Shown here in pieces: positions 8,010 to 15,541 of a stretch of 36,968 bases of DNA. The notes beneath the pieces were generated by a model. It saw only the letters and a list, made by a program, of their open reading frames with translations. It did not search any database and was not told the origin of the DNA. Origin of the DNA: an uncultured Muribaculaceae bacterium (GTDB taxonomy: Bacteria; Bacteroidota; Bacteroidia; Bacteroidales; Muribaculaceae); assembly GCA_910586895.1 (NCBI GenBank), contig CAJUIW010000017.1:1-36968 (forward strand). Direction: 5' to 3'. The translations under genes and the position numbers were made by a program. Each line of letters starts with the position of its first letter. The first letter of the stretch is position 1.

Positions 8010-9674
8010 ATGCTCAAAGAAGACCTTCTTCAAGTTTACGCCGACTGCTTCCGCAAGAACTGGGAGCTTCCGGCCATATCAGAATATTTTGGAAGCGAAA
8101 CACTTACATACTGCGACCTGGCCCGCAACATAGCCCGCACGCATATGTTTTTCAAAGCCGTGGGCATCAAACCGGGCGACAAGGTGGCACTGCTCGGCAA
8201 GAACCATATACGCTGGGTGGTGACTTATATGGCCACTCTCACCTACGGTGCTGTGATCGTACCTATCCTGAATGACTTTTCGCCGCAGGATGCCATGCAC
8301 ATTGTCAACCACAGTGACTCGGTGATACTCTTCGTCGATGAGCATATATGGGAACACCTTGAGTTTGAAAAACTCGACAAAGTGCGCATAGCCATGTCGC
8401 TTGACAATGGTCAGATTCTGGCCGAAGCCCCATCCAATTCCTCTCGCGCCGAGAAAGCGCTGAAGGTGATTGGCACATCATTCAAAAAGAAATATCCCAA
8501 CGGGTACAACCCCGAGGATGTGCAGTATTCTTATTTCAGCCCCGACAGCCTTGCCGAAATCAACTATACCTCAGGTACCACGGGGTTCTCAAAGGGCGTG
8601 ATGCTCACGCTCAACAATCTGGCCGGCAATGTACTCTTCGGCGTTCGCTCCAAGCTCCACTGGCCCGGCTCACGATGCCTGTCGTTCCTGCCGCTGGCCC
8701 ATGCCTACGGATGCGCTTTCGACATGCTCACCCCCCTTGCTGCCGGCAGCCATGTATGGCTCTTTGGCAAGACTCCCGCACCGAAGCTACTTGTCAAGGC
8801 CCTGATGGATGTAAAGCCTCACCTTATATTATGCGTGCCGCTTGTACTTGAAAAAATCTACCGCAATCAGCTTCTCCCCATCATATCGAAGCCCTCAATG
8901 CGCCGTCTACTTGCTCTCCCCATCATCAACAAGCGCATCTACGCCAAGATACGCAAGAAGCTTGTAGATGCCTTCGGTGGCGAATTCGAGCAGGTCATTG
9001 CCGGTGGCGCTCCGCTCAACCATGAAGTGGAGGAATTTCTGCGCAAGATAAAATTTCCGTTCACCGTGGGATACGGCATGACAGAATGCGGACCTCTGAT
9101 CAGCTACACCTACTGGCGCGACTTCATACCCGGTTCGGCCGGACGTACGCTGCCCGGCATGATGTACTCCAAGGTGCTGAGCGACAACGAAGCCTTCATT
9201 CCCGGCGAGATATGCGTCAAAGGTGAGAACGTGATGAAAGGATATTACAAGAATCCTCAGGCCACGGCCGAGGTGCTCGATGCCGACGGATGGCTGCATA
9301 CCGGCGACATGGGTACCATAAGCGATGCCGGCACCATATTCATAAAAGGCCGCTACAAGACCATGATACTGTCATCCAACGGGCAGAACATCTATCCCGA
9401 GGAGATCGAGGCGAAGCTCAACAACATGCCTTACGTGGCCGAGAGTCTTGTGGTGGAGCGTGGCAAAAAGCTTGTGGCACTCGTCTACCCCGACTACGAG
9501 GCTATGGACAAGGCACGCCTGACGCATGAAATGATGCCCAAAGTCATGGAGAAGGTACGTGAGGAGCTCAACCGCATCGTGGCTCCCTACGAACGTATCG
9601 ATGAAATACAGCTCCGTGCCCACGAATTTGAGAAAACGCCCAAGAAATCGATAAAGCGCTTCCTCTATAGCTGA
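8010..9674 (+). CDS. AMP-dependent synthetase/ligase, long-chain acyl-CoA synthetase-like
   Basis: This 554-aa ANL-superfamily enzyme activates a carboxylate, probably a fatty acid, via an acyl-adenylate and loads it onto CoA. Motifs in order: adenylate P-loop YTSGTTGFSKGVMLT (186-200), LSFLPLAHAYG, VIAGGAPLNHEVE, VGYGMTECGPL for adenine and Mg binding, GWLHTGDMG, KGRYKTMILSSNGQNIYPEEIE as the hinge, and a C-terminal KTPKKSIKRFLY with the likely catalytic lysine. It has the short Bacteroidetes form without a membrane anchor. The gene is single, with its own promoter. Substrate chain length cannot be read from the sequence; an acyl-ACP synthetase is an alternative. Confidence 0.9.
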   Translation: MLKEDLLQVYADCFRKNWELPAISEYFGSETLTYCDLARNIARTHMFFKAVGIKPGDKVALLGKNHIRWVVTYMATLTYGAVIVPILNDFSPQDAMHIVNHSDSVILFVDEHIWEHLEFEKLDKVRIAMSLDNGQILAEAPSNSSRAEKALKVIGTSFKKKYPNGYNPEDVQYSYFSPDSLAEINYTSGTTGFSKGVMLTLNNLAGNVLFGVRSKLHWPGSRCLSFLPLAHAYGCAFDMLTPLAAGSHVWLFGKTPAPKLLVKALMDVKPHLILCVPLVLEKIYRNQLLPIISKPSMRRLLALPIINKRIYAKIRKKLVDAFGGEFEQVIAGGAPLNHEVEEFLRKIKFPFTVGYGMTECGPLISYTYWRDFIPGSAGRTLPGMMYSKVLSDNEAFIPGEICVKGENVMKGYYKNPQATAEVLDADGWLHTGDMGTISDAGTIFIKGRYKTMILSSNGQNIYPEEIEAKLNNMPYVAESLVVERGKKLVALVYPDYEAMDKARLTHEMMPKVMEKVREELNRIVAPYERIDEIQLRAHEFEKTPKKSIKRFLYS

Positions 9675-9692
9675 GCCCTTTAATAGCTTTTA

Positions 9693-9758
9693 GCACACGT
9701 GTGCATACAGCATGCACACATCGGGTGGTAAATTTGCTGTGTAACCAAGTGTTACACA
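9693..9758. repeat. Cluster of inverted repeats upstream of the 70-aa gene
   Basis: Three symmetric elements lie in 66 bp: the perfect 12-bp palindrome GCACACGTGTGC (9693-9704); GTGTGCAT (699-706) with ATGCACAC (712-719) around a 5-nt spacer, overlapping the first; and TGTGTAAC (9738-9745) with GTTACACA (9751-9758) around CAAGT. A -7 box TAAATTTG at 9729-9736 places the start site inside the third element. The elements may be operators or a structured 5' leader, or may act as a fadD-side transcript end, though no T run follows. Confidence 0.6.
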
Positions 9759-9789
9759 CCAGATTTATTCACCGCTAAAAGTTATTGAC

Positions 9790-10002
9790 ATGGCAACAAT
9801 CCTCAACTCCGACATCATTTTCGCCACGGTTATACAGCGCGGCACCACAGTGGCCTCACTCCGTATGAGCGGCATCAGCTCCATGTCCGATATAGTAAGC
9901 CGTGTACGCACTGCCATAGGACAATGCACGGGGCTTACCACAATAAATCTCCGCAACGGTTCGCAAGGGTGGAATCATCGCCACACAGTGATGTTTGCCT
10001 AA
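9790..10002 (+). CDS. Conserved-looking 70-aa protein of unknown function
   Basis: The 70-aa product begins MATILNSDIIFATVIQRG, continues with a polar central part (SGISSMSDIVSRVRTAIG) and ends GWNHRHTVMFA. It has no signal peptide or membrane helix. Codon use (GC-rich third positions) is like its neighbours, which supports it being real. A -7 box TAAATTTG at 9729-9736 lies 53 bp upstream, so it probably has its own promoter, embedded in palindromes. The stop overlaps the convergent TPR gene by four bases. I do not recognise the family; the layout of short beta strand, helix and beta strand suggests a small compact fold. Confidence 0.7.
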   Translation: MATILNSDIIFATVIQRGTTVASLRMSGISSMSDIVSRVRTAIGQCTGLTTINLRNGSQGWNHRHTVMFA

Positions 10003-10271
10003 GGATTAAGCAGGTCAGGGTTAAAAAAGCTCTCTATATCGCGGGCATGCTCCAGCGCCATGGCAGCCGGACCGTCGGGGTCGATAGCCGCCGAGCGGGC
10101 GTAGTCAGTAGTGGCAAGCGGACGCAGCCCCTTGCGCCACAGCACCTTTCCCCGCAGGAAAAGCGCTTCCGCATTGTCAGCATCATTATCGATAAAGGCA
10201 TTCAGCGCGTGCAAGGCATCGTCAAGCTTATCCTCACGGATAAGTATATGTATATTTTCAAGTGATTCCAT
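9999..10271 (-). CDS. Small tetratricopeptide-repeat protein
   Basis: The 90-aa protein consists of about two TPR units: DKLDDALHALNAFIDNDADNAEALFLRGKVLWRKGL followed by RPLATTDYARSAAIDPDGPAAMALEHA. These are helical hairpins with the A-x3-G/A-x-DP spacing typical of TPRs. Such proteins are protein-protein scaffolds; no partner can be named. I choose the ATG at 10271 (MESLENIH) over one eight codons earlier at 10295, because the earlier one would lie inside the -7 box at 10293-10300. It is convergent with the 70-aa gene (four-base stop overlap) and divergent from the phosphatase gene. Confidence 0.85.
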   Translation of the reverse strand: MESLENIHILIREDKLDDALHALNAFIDNDADNAEALFLRGKVLWRKGLRPLATTDYARSAAIDPDGPAAMALEHARDIESFFNPDLLNP

Positions 10272-10280
10272 AAGTTTTCG

Positions 10281-10300
10281 TATCTTTGAAGGCAAAGATA
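10281..10300. promoter_or_regulatory. Symmetric pair of -7 boxes between TPR and MINPP genes
   Basis: TATCTTTG on the plus strand (10281-10288) and TATCTTTG on the minus strand (10293-10300) are separated by AAGG, making a perfect 8-4-8 inverted repeat. The plus box fits the phosphatase gene (leader about 30 nt) and the minus box fits the TPR gene (leader about 15 nt). Neither has a clear -33 element. Confidence 0.6.
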
Positions 10301-10316
10301 ATCAAAAGATAATCAA
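10295..10316 (+). repeat. 11-bp tandem direct repeat, two copies
   Basis: AAGATAATCAA occurs twice head to tail (10295-10305 and 10306-10316), directly upstream of the phosphatase start at 10325 and overlapping the minus-strand -7 box. Confidence 0.85.
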
Positions 10317-10324
10317 TAGTTAGC

Positions 10325-11587
10325 ATGATTCACAGATTTATAACCATACTGGCCGTAATCTCGGCAGCTGTATTCAGCGCACACTCCGCCGACCCAACCC
10401 TAACTACTTGGAGCTGGCAGCAGTGCCAGGGCAGCTTCATGCCCTATGTCCCTCCGGCCGCACCGGTTGTCATTCCCGACTCACTCAAAGTAGTGATGAT
10501 CAACCATGTGGGGCGACATGGGGCGCGCTTCCCGTCATCGTCAAAATCATGCACCAAGCTCAGAAAAGCCTTGACCGAGGCCCGCGACAAAGGGACTCTC
10601 ACCGCCGAAGGGCGCCGTCTGCTTGCCATAACCGATTTAGTGATAGCACGTGCCGAAGGACGCTGGGGCGCTCTCGACTCGCTCGGACAGGCCGAACAGC
10701 GCGGCATTGCGGCACGCATGTTACGACGCTCACCCTACATGTTCCATGACAGCCACGTGAATGCCATCAGCTCCTACTCGCCCCGCTGCATAATGAGTAT
10801 GGACGAGTTCACCCATCAGCTCGCACGCCTTGACAACCGTCAGGAAATATACACATCATCCGGTCGGCAGAACTCCCGGCTTGTACGCTTCTTTGACCTG
10901 AGCCCGGAATTTACAGAATTTACAGAGAGCAGCAGCCTCGCCACTGTGGAGGAGGCCTACACTTCAGCCACAATACCTCTTTCGCCTCTTAAAAAGATAG
11001 TAGGCAGCTACCTTTCCGACAATCCGGAGGAAGCCGCTAAAGTAGTGACTGCCGAATGGGCCGTGCTGACAGGACTCGGTGCAATGGGCATCAGTGTTGA
11101 CGGCACCAGGTATTTTACCCCCGAGGAGATGAACCGCCTCTGGAGCATTGCCAACCTGAAGCACTATCTGAAGCGGGCGGCTTCGACGCTATCCACAATC
11201 CCGGCCGACATAGCCTCGCCGCTGCTACAGGACCTGATCGACTCGTTCGACGCTTTCATTGCCGACTCAACAAAGGTTGACCCCGTACAGCTCCGCTTCG
11301 GCCATGCCGAAACCCTCATGCCTCTGCTTTCGTTGATGCGGCTACGCGGATGTTATTATCTCACCACTTACTTCGACACCGTAGGCAAGCATTGGTGCGA
11401 CTTCGACATCGTACCGATGGCCGCCAACCTGCAGATGCTGCTTCTACGCTCCGAGTCAGGACACCTCTATCTGCTCACGCTCCTCAACGAAAAACCGATG
11501 CCGCTGATTCCAAACGACAATTCGGTATTCATCCCCTGGAGCCGTGCGCGCGAATACCTCAACCGCTGCCTACCGCTCACATACTGA
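10325..11587 (+). CDS. Secreted histidine-type phosphatase, MINPP-like phytase
   Basis: The 420-aa protein has a signal peptide (1-21, ending AHSA-D) and belongs to histidine phosphatase branch 2. The catalytic RHGAR motif is Arg64-His65-Gly66-Ala67-Arg68 in NHVGRHGARFPSS. The proton-donor motif is HAET (His327-Glu329), the form found in multiple inositol polyphosphate phosphatases rather than the HD of acid phosphatases and AppA. Gut Bacteroides export such enzymes and use them to strip phosphate from dietary phytate (InsP6). It probably acts in the periplasm or in outer membrane vesicles. The gene stands alone between a divergent promoter and a hairpin at 11635-11674. Confidence 0.9.
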   Translation: MIHRFITILAVISAAVFSAHSADPTLTTWSWQQCQGSFMPYVPPAAPVVIPDSLKVVMINHVGRHGARFPSSSKSCTKLRKALTEARDKGTLTAEGRRLLAITDLVIARAEGRWGALDSLGQAEQRGIAARMLRRSPYMFHDSHVNAISSYSPRCIMSMDEFTHQLARLDNRQEIYTSSGRQNSRLVRFFDLSPEFTEFTESSSLATVEEAYTSATIPLSPLKKIVGSYLSDNPEEAAKVVTAEWAVLTGLGAMGISVDGTRYFTPEEMNRLWSIANLKHYLKRAASTLSTIPADIASPLLQDLIDSFDAFIADSTKVDPVQLRFGHAETLMPLLSLMRLRGCYYLTTYFDTVGKHWCDFDIVPMAANLQMLLLRSESGHLYLLTLLNEKPMPLIPNDNSVFIPWSRAREYLNRCLPLTY

Positions 11588-11634
11588 ACCGCATAGCATG
11601 TGCCAATAAGCACTGATACGCAATAGTATATTCC

Positions 11635-11674
11635 AATACCCGCCATTTTTTTCAAAAAAAATTTGGCGGGTATT
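11635..11674. terminator. Hairpin after the phosphatase gene, overlapping the next promoter
   Basis: AATACCCGCCA (11635-11645) pairs with TGGCGGGTATT (11664-11674). A T7/A7 inner stem follows a 2-nt bulge and closes on a 2-nt loop. The downstream tract is T rich but not a clean T run. The -33 TTTG of the next gene (11662-11665) lies in its right arm, so hairpin and promoter share bases. Confidence 0.6.
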
Positions 11675-11693
11675 ATTTTAATATATACTTTTG
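11662..11693 (+). promoter_or_regulatory. Promoter of the TraB/GumN-ABC-GntR-oxidoreductase unit
   Basis: TTTG (11662-11665), a 20-nt spacer and TACTTTTG (11686-11693) fit the consensus. The start site near 11700 gives a leader of about 70 nt before the ATG at 11772. Confidence 0.65.
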
Positions 11694-11771
11694 TGGTGTT
11701 GTACACAACTACAACACCACAACCAAACTGAAAAAACCGAATTATTCATAACACTCACATTTCACATCCTC

Positions 11772-12650
11772 ATGAAAAAGCTTATCACATTAGTACTGGC
11801 ACTCGTATTCACAGCCGGCATCTGTCAGGCACAGTTATTATGGAAAATCTCCGGCGGTAATCTGAAACAGCCCTCCTATATATTCGGCACACATCACGTA
11901 GCCCCTACTGCCGTACTTGACTCCGTGAAAGGATTCAACGATGCCCTCAAAAGCGTAAGCGAAGTATACGGAGAGGTGGATATGGCATTCATGAAGGACC
12001 CTCAGGCACTGATGGGCATACAGCAGAAACTGATGGCCCCGGCCGACAGCACCCTCAGCTCGCTGCTCACCTCCGCACAGGTCGATTCAGTGGTAAACGT
12101 TCTGAACAAATACGCCGGCGGGATGCTCACCAAGCAGCACATAGAGCCGCTAGTGCCCTCAGCCATAGGCGCGCAGCTGGCCATGCTTCAGAATGCAGTG
12201 GCATTCCCCTCCTTCAATCCTGCCGAACAGCTTGACCACACCATTCAGGAGATGGCCCTCAAAGCCGGCAAAGCTGTCAAAGGGCTGGAGACTATCGACT
12301 TCCAGATGGGCATACTATACGGCGCGCCACTCCAAAAGCAGGCCATGGACCTGATGGAAACCATCCGCATCGACGACAACTCAATACTCAACGCCCGCAA
12401 ACTGGCATCCGCCTACCGCCTCGGAAACCTCAACACGATATACGATCTCTTCACCGACCCCGCATCCGGTATGAACGATGAGACAAAGGATCGCATGATT
12501 AATTCACGCAACGCCGCATGGGTCGACTTCCTGCTGGCCGTAATACCCACAACATCAGTAATGGTCGTTGTCGGTGCCGGACACCTTCCCGGACAGAAAG
12601 GCATCATCGAACTGTTCCGCCGCGCCGGCTACACAGTAGAACCCGCATAA
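11772..12650 (+). CDS. Secreted TraB/GumN family protein
   Basis: The 292-aa protein starts MKKLITLVLALVFTAGICQAQ, a standard signal peptide; an in-frame ATG 81 nt earlier lies between the -33 and +1 and is not used. After the signal peptide comes LLWKISGGNLKQPSYIFGTHHVAP, the paired WKI...GT.H motif that starts TraB/GumN domains. The protein ends with VVVGAGHLPGQKGIIELFRRAGYTVEP, the conserved GxGHLxGxxGxxxLLxxxGY block. The fold is related to Tiki/EreA-type metalloenzymes, but the biochemical role of bacterial members is poorly defined. It lies 24 bp upstream of an ABC gene and may be co-transcribed with it. Confidence 0.9.
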   Translation: MKKLITLVLALVFTAGICQAQLLWKISGGNLKQPSYIFGTHHVAPTAVLDSVKGFNDALKSVSEVYGEVDMAFMKDPQALMGIQQKLMAPADSTLSSLLTSAQVDSVVNVLNKYAGGMLTKQHIEPLVPSAIGAQLAMLQNAVAFPSFNPAEQLDHTIQEMALKAGKAVKGLETIDFQMGILYGAPLQKQAMDLMETIRIDDNSILNARKLASAYRLGNLNTIYDLFTDPASGMNDETKDRMINSRNAAWVDFLLAVIPTTSVMVVVGAGHLPGQKGIIELFRRAGYTVEPA

Positions 12651-12674
12651 TCATCGATATCAAACATTCATGAT

Positions 12675-13538
12675 ATGTTGACACTTGACAATCTCACATA
12701 CCGCTACAAAAAGAGCAAAAAACTGGCCATTGACTGTGCCACAGCTGAGATAGGGCCCGGCATACACCTGCTGCTCGGAGAAAACGGAGCCGGGAAAACC
12801 ACCCTGCTCCACATCATGGCCGGACTGCTCACCCCCACGGCAGGCACATGCCTTATGGACAACTACCCGACGTCGCTCCGCCTGCCGGAAATAATGAACC
12901 GCCTGTTTCTTGTGAGCGACAACATGTCTATCCCGTCGCGCAACATCAACAGCTTCGCTCAGGTCCATGCATGCTTCTACCCTAATTTCGATGCCGACTT
13001 GCTCAAATCCAACCTTGCTGACTTCGGCATGACAGGAAGCGAACCGCTCAAGCAGATGTCGATGGGCACACGCCGCAAAGCGCTCCTTGCCTACGCGCTG
13101 GCCCTGCGCACCGAGCTGCTTCTGCTTGACGAGCCCACCAACGGACTTGACATCACCGCCAAGCAGAAACTCCAGCAAATTCTGGCACGCTGCATCAGCG
13201 ACGAGCAGACCGTGATAGTATCCACCCACACCGTATGGGATCTTCTGAATCTCTACGACGGGGTGATAGCACTCAGCCAGGGCAAACTGCTCACCGCACA
13301 GTCCACATGGGAAATAACACGCCGTCTGGCATTCGTCACCTCGCAGCTTCCTCCGGTCAGCCCCCTCTACGTCGAACAGCAGTTAGGACTGTTCCGTGCC
13401 ATAGTCCCCGCTGACCCTGAATCGCCCACAAACCTCGACTTCACACTGCTCTACAACGCCCTGCAGAGTCAGGCCCGCGACATAATAATATCAATGATCA
13501 ACAAACCGCTCAACACCAACAGCCATGCCGACATCTGA
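12675..13538 (+). CDS. ABC transporter ATP-binding protein
   Basis: The 287-aa ATPase subunit has Walker A GENGAGKTT (35-43), a C-loop variant MSMGTRRK in place of LSGGQ, Walker B ELLLLDEPTNGLD, and the switch histidine in VIVSTHTVWDL. The divergent signature and C-terminal extension of about 80 residues are typical of the GntR-linked YtrB/YxlF-like ATPases. It overlaps the permease gene by 14 bases and is followed by a YtrA-type GntR regulator, a combination known for antibiotic- or envelope-stress-responsive transporters. The substrate is unknown. Confidence 0.93.
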   Translation: MLTLDNLTYRYKKSKKLAIDCATAEIGPGIHLLLGENGAGKTTLLHIMAGLLTPTAGTCLMDNYPTSLRLPEIMNRLFLVSDNMSIPSRNINSFAQVHACFYPNFDADLLKSNLADFGMTGSEPLKQMSMGTRRKALLAYALALRTELLLLDEPTNGLDITAKQKLQQILARCISDEQTVIVSTHTVWDLLNLYDGVIALSQGKLLTAQSTWEITRRLAFVTSQLPPVSPLYVEQQLGLFRAIVPADPESPTNLDFTLLYNALQSQARDIIISMINKPLNTNSHADI

Positions 13539-14334
13539 TTTAATCCATCTGAAACCGGGCTTCTCATGGGAGAGGCTGTCAATGGTAGCCCGCTACTACT
13601 ATCCGGCACTGAAAGCCCAGATCATACTGTATCCACTCGTCGCCATCGGGCTGGCGGTTATCCAGTACGCACTGTCACGCCATGAGGTAGGCGTGCTGTT
13701 CAGCGGAATGCTCAGCACGGTGCTCAACTTCATGATATATCTGGCACCCTGCATATTCGTACGCCGCGGCGACCGCTTCATCGAGACGCTCCTTCCCGCC
13801 ACAGGCGTCGAAAAGTCGCTGTTCATCATATCCTACTGTCTTATCTTCATCCCGTTAGTCACATTAGGATTGGACGCGGCCGTACCGCAGCTGCTCTCAA
13901 CCGTATGGCCCATACCTGACGATGCAGCGGCATTCGCAACAGAGCTGAACCGGGCCAAAGCCGTTATGGGAGGAGGCGCCTGGGTACAGCTCGCTCAGGA
14001 ATATATTCCGCTATCCACATGTATGTTCTGCGTCATGGCCCTCAAGCACAACCGCATGACCATGTCAATAGTATGGACCATCGTATCGCTTGTTTCGCTT
14101 ACTGTAGCGGGAGGCATACTGGGTATAGTGGTAGCCGTGTCGGAAGGATTCCGCGAAGGAATGATAGATGGCATGGCCGGCACAGCCCCTGCAAACATCG
14201 ATGGCGATGCCTTAGCCATGCATATAATCTCTCAACTCAAAGGCTACCTCTACATTCTTTCAGGTATATCCGTAGCCTACACAATGCTCATGACATGGCT
14301 CACTTACCGTAAAATCTCCGGAATTCAGCTATAG
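13525..14334 (+). CDS. ABC transporter membrane protein
   Basis: The 269-aa integral membrane protein has about six hydrophobic segments: near 30-50 (IILYPLVAIGLAVI), 60-77 (LFSGMLSTVLNFMIYLAPC), 95-117, 165-180, 185-210 (IVWTIVSLVSLTVAGGILGIVVAV) and 235-262 (LKGYLYILSGISVAYTMLMTWL). A soluble stretch of about 45 residues lies between segments 3 and 4. It overlaps the ATPase gene and ends two bases before the GntR gene, so it is the permease partner of that system. The sequence does not identify the exported substrate. Confidence 0.87.
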   Translation: MPTSDLIHLKPGFSWERLSMVARYYYPALKAQIILYPLVAIGLAVIQYALSRHEVGVLFSGMLSTVLNFMIYLAPCIFVRRGDRFIETLLPATGVEKSLFIISYCLIFIPLVTLGLDAAVPQLLSTVWPIPDDAAAFATELNRAKAVMGGGAWVQLAQEYIPLSTCMFCVMALKHNRMTMSIVWTIVSLVSLTVAGGILGIVVAVSEGFREGMIDGMAGTAPANIDGDALAMHIISQLKGYLYILSGISVAYTMLMTWLTYRKISGIQL

Positions 14335-14336
14335 AT

Positions 14337-14687
14337 ATGGATTTCAACAACGACAAACCCATATACCGGCAAATCATTGACTACGCGTTCAATTGCATCA
14401 TAGCCGGCCAGTGGCTCCCCGAGGCGAAAGTACCCTCGGTACGCGAGCTGGCGGTGCAGATGACCGTGAACACCCACACTGTCCTGAAGGCGTTTGAATA
14501 TCTTCAGCAGCACGACATCATTTTCCCGAAACGCGGCATGGGCTACTTCCTCTCCTACGATGCCAAGGACAAGGTGCTGTCGGCGCGGCGTGAGGAGTTC
14601 TACACCACCACCCTGCCGGCCCTGTTCCGCGAAATGGAGATGCTCGGCATAACAATTGACGACATCAACGAACATTATCGGCCATAA
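14337..14687 (+). CDS. GntR-family (YtrA-type) transcriptional regulator
   Basis: The 116-aa protein has an N-terminal winged helix-turn-helix of the GntR class: PIYRQIIDYAFNCIIAGQWLPEAKVPSVRELAVQMTVNTHTVLKAFEYLQQHDIIFPKRGMGYFL. It has only a short C-terminal helical tail of about 45 residues instead of a large effector domain, which defines the YtrA subfamily. Members usually repress the ABC operon they belong to. Here the gene is last of the three (two bases after the permease), not first as is common. Its operator would be expected near the promoter at 11662-11693, where the 11635-11674 inverted repeat is a candidate. Confidence 0.92.
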   Translation: MDFNNDKPIYRQIIDYAFNCIIAGQWLPEAKVPSVRELAVQMTVNTHTVLKAFEYLQQHDIIFPKRGMGYFLSYDAKDKVLSARREEFYTTTLPALFREMEMLGITIDDINEHYRP

Positions 14688-14739
14688 TCTGTTATAATTG
14701 GCGAGTACTTTCCCTTACCAATTATTCACAGAGTATATT

Positions 14740-15303
14740 ATGATAACAATCGTAACGGCTCACCCCTATGACAAGAGCTTCAACCGTCATATCCTTGACG
14801 AAATAGCACGCCAGTTCCTTGACCTCGGACGCGAATTCCAGTTGATTGACCTTTATGCCGACGGCTTTCAGGCGTCGATGAGCACAACGGATCTTGCCGG
14901 ATTCAGCCGGGGAGTCACCAAGGACCCCCTGGTAGAGAAATATCAGCAGATGCTCCGCCACACGGAACATATCATATTCCTCTTCCCGGTATGGTGGGGC
15001 ATGATGCCGGCCATAGTAAGCGGATTTTTCGACCGCACGTTCCTCAAAGGTGTCATCTACGACACCACCCCTGAAGGCGCGTTGATGCCATGCCTCGACA
15101 TCAAGCAGACTACGGTAGTCACCACCTCCGAATCGCCCACAGCCATGTTTGAGCCGTTCTTCGCAGGCTATCTCCCCTCCCACGTGTTTGACACCGTAGG
15201 TATGAACGGATTCCGGTGGTTCAACTGCGACCATATAACCTCGGGCTCCGATGCGCACCGCAGCGAGTTTCTCGCCTCCGTACTCAAGTACCTCGCACAA
15301 TAG
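14740..15303 (+). CDS. NAD(P)H-dependent flavodoxin-fold oxidoreductase
   Basis: The 187-aa protein starts at MITIVTAHPYDKSFNRHILDEI, the typical first strand and FMN/FAD-binding loop of the Flavodoxin_2 family (MdaB, KefF, NQO-like quinone reductases). Also visible is HIIFLFPVWWGMMPAIVSGFFDRTF, the conserved PxWW...P...K/D motif contacting the flavin. Such enzymes reduce quinones or other electrophiles with two electrons. I reject the in-frame ATG at 14698 because the family motif begins right at 14740. The gene lies 52 bp after the GntR gene and is followed by the first terminator repeat at 15331-15364. Confidence 0.88.
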   Translation: MITIVTAHPYDKSFNRHILDEIARQFLDLGREFQLIDLYADGFQASMSTTDLAGFSRGVTKDPLVEKYQQMLRHTEHIIFLFPVWWGMMPAIVSGFFDRTFLKGVIYDTTPEGALMPCLDIKQTTVVTTSESPTAMFEPFFAGYLPSHVFDTVGMNGFRWFNCDHITSGSDAHRSEFLASVLKYLAQ

Positions 15304-15315
15304 ACATATAGCACC

Positions 15316-15379
15316 ATAAATCAAAAAATCGGCGGTAGCATCAATGTGCTACCGCCGTACTTTTATCAGGATGAGATAT
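15316..15379. repeat. Left copy of a 64-bp direct repeat bracketing the AbiE module
   Basis: This copy is identical to 17215-17278 except for one base (C at 15367, A at 17266). The offset is exactly 1899 bp. It contains the terminator hairpin at 15331-15356. Confidence 0.97.
15331..15364. terminator. Bidirectional terminator, left copy
   Basis: GGCGGTAGCA (15331-15340) pairs perfectly with TGCTACCGCC (15347-15356) around a 6-nt loop. TTTT follows on the plus strand (15361-15364), and on the minus strand a run of six T (opposite A 15323-15328) follows. It ends the ABC/oxidoreductase unit. Confidence 0.9.
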
Positions 15380-15390
15380 ATGAATCCGTA

Positions 15391-15528
15391 AATGTCATAT
15401 CCGCCTCCTGTGACATTATCAATGTACAGTTAAGGCACACCTTTATTATGCAAGCGCATAATATCACTTGTTTCATCATTAAATATTTGATTTGCTGGAA
15501 ATAAAGTAGTCTGCCTATGTACTACTTT
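15391..15528. promoter_or_regulatory. Three inverted repeats in the AbiE promoter region (candidate operators)
   Basis: AATGTCA (15391-15397) pairs with TGACATT (15411-15417). TATTATGC (15444-15451) pairs with GCATAATA (15456-15463). AAAGTAGT (15503-15510) pairs with ACTACTTT (15521-15528) across a 10-nt spacer. The last lies just upstream of the -7 box at 15542 and covers the -33 region. AbiEi antitoxins of known AbiE systems repress their own operon by binding inverted repeats, which makes this one the best operator candidate. Confidence 0.55.
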
Positions 15529-15541
15529 CACAAAAATACAG

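Noticed and set aside
10295..10316. CRISPR-like or VNTR array
   Set aside because: There are only two 11-bp copies without spacers, too small for a CRISPR; kept as a simple tandem repeat.
12660..13229. 189-codon minus-strand frame opposite the ABC ATPase
   Set aside because: The sense frame has Walker A, Walker B and signature motifs; the antisense product shows none.
14722..15324. 200-codon minus-strand frame opposite the flavodoxin-fold oxidoreductase
   Set aside because: It mirrors the whole oxidoreductase gene, shows no known motif and begins in the region of the terminator repeat; it is a coding shadow.
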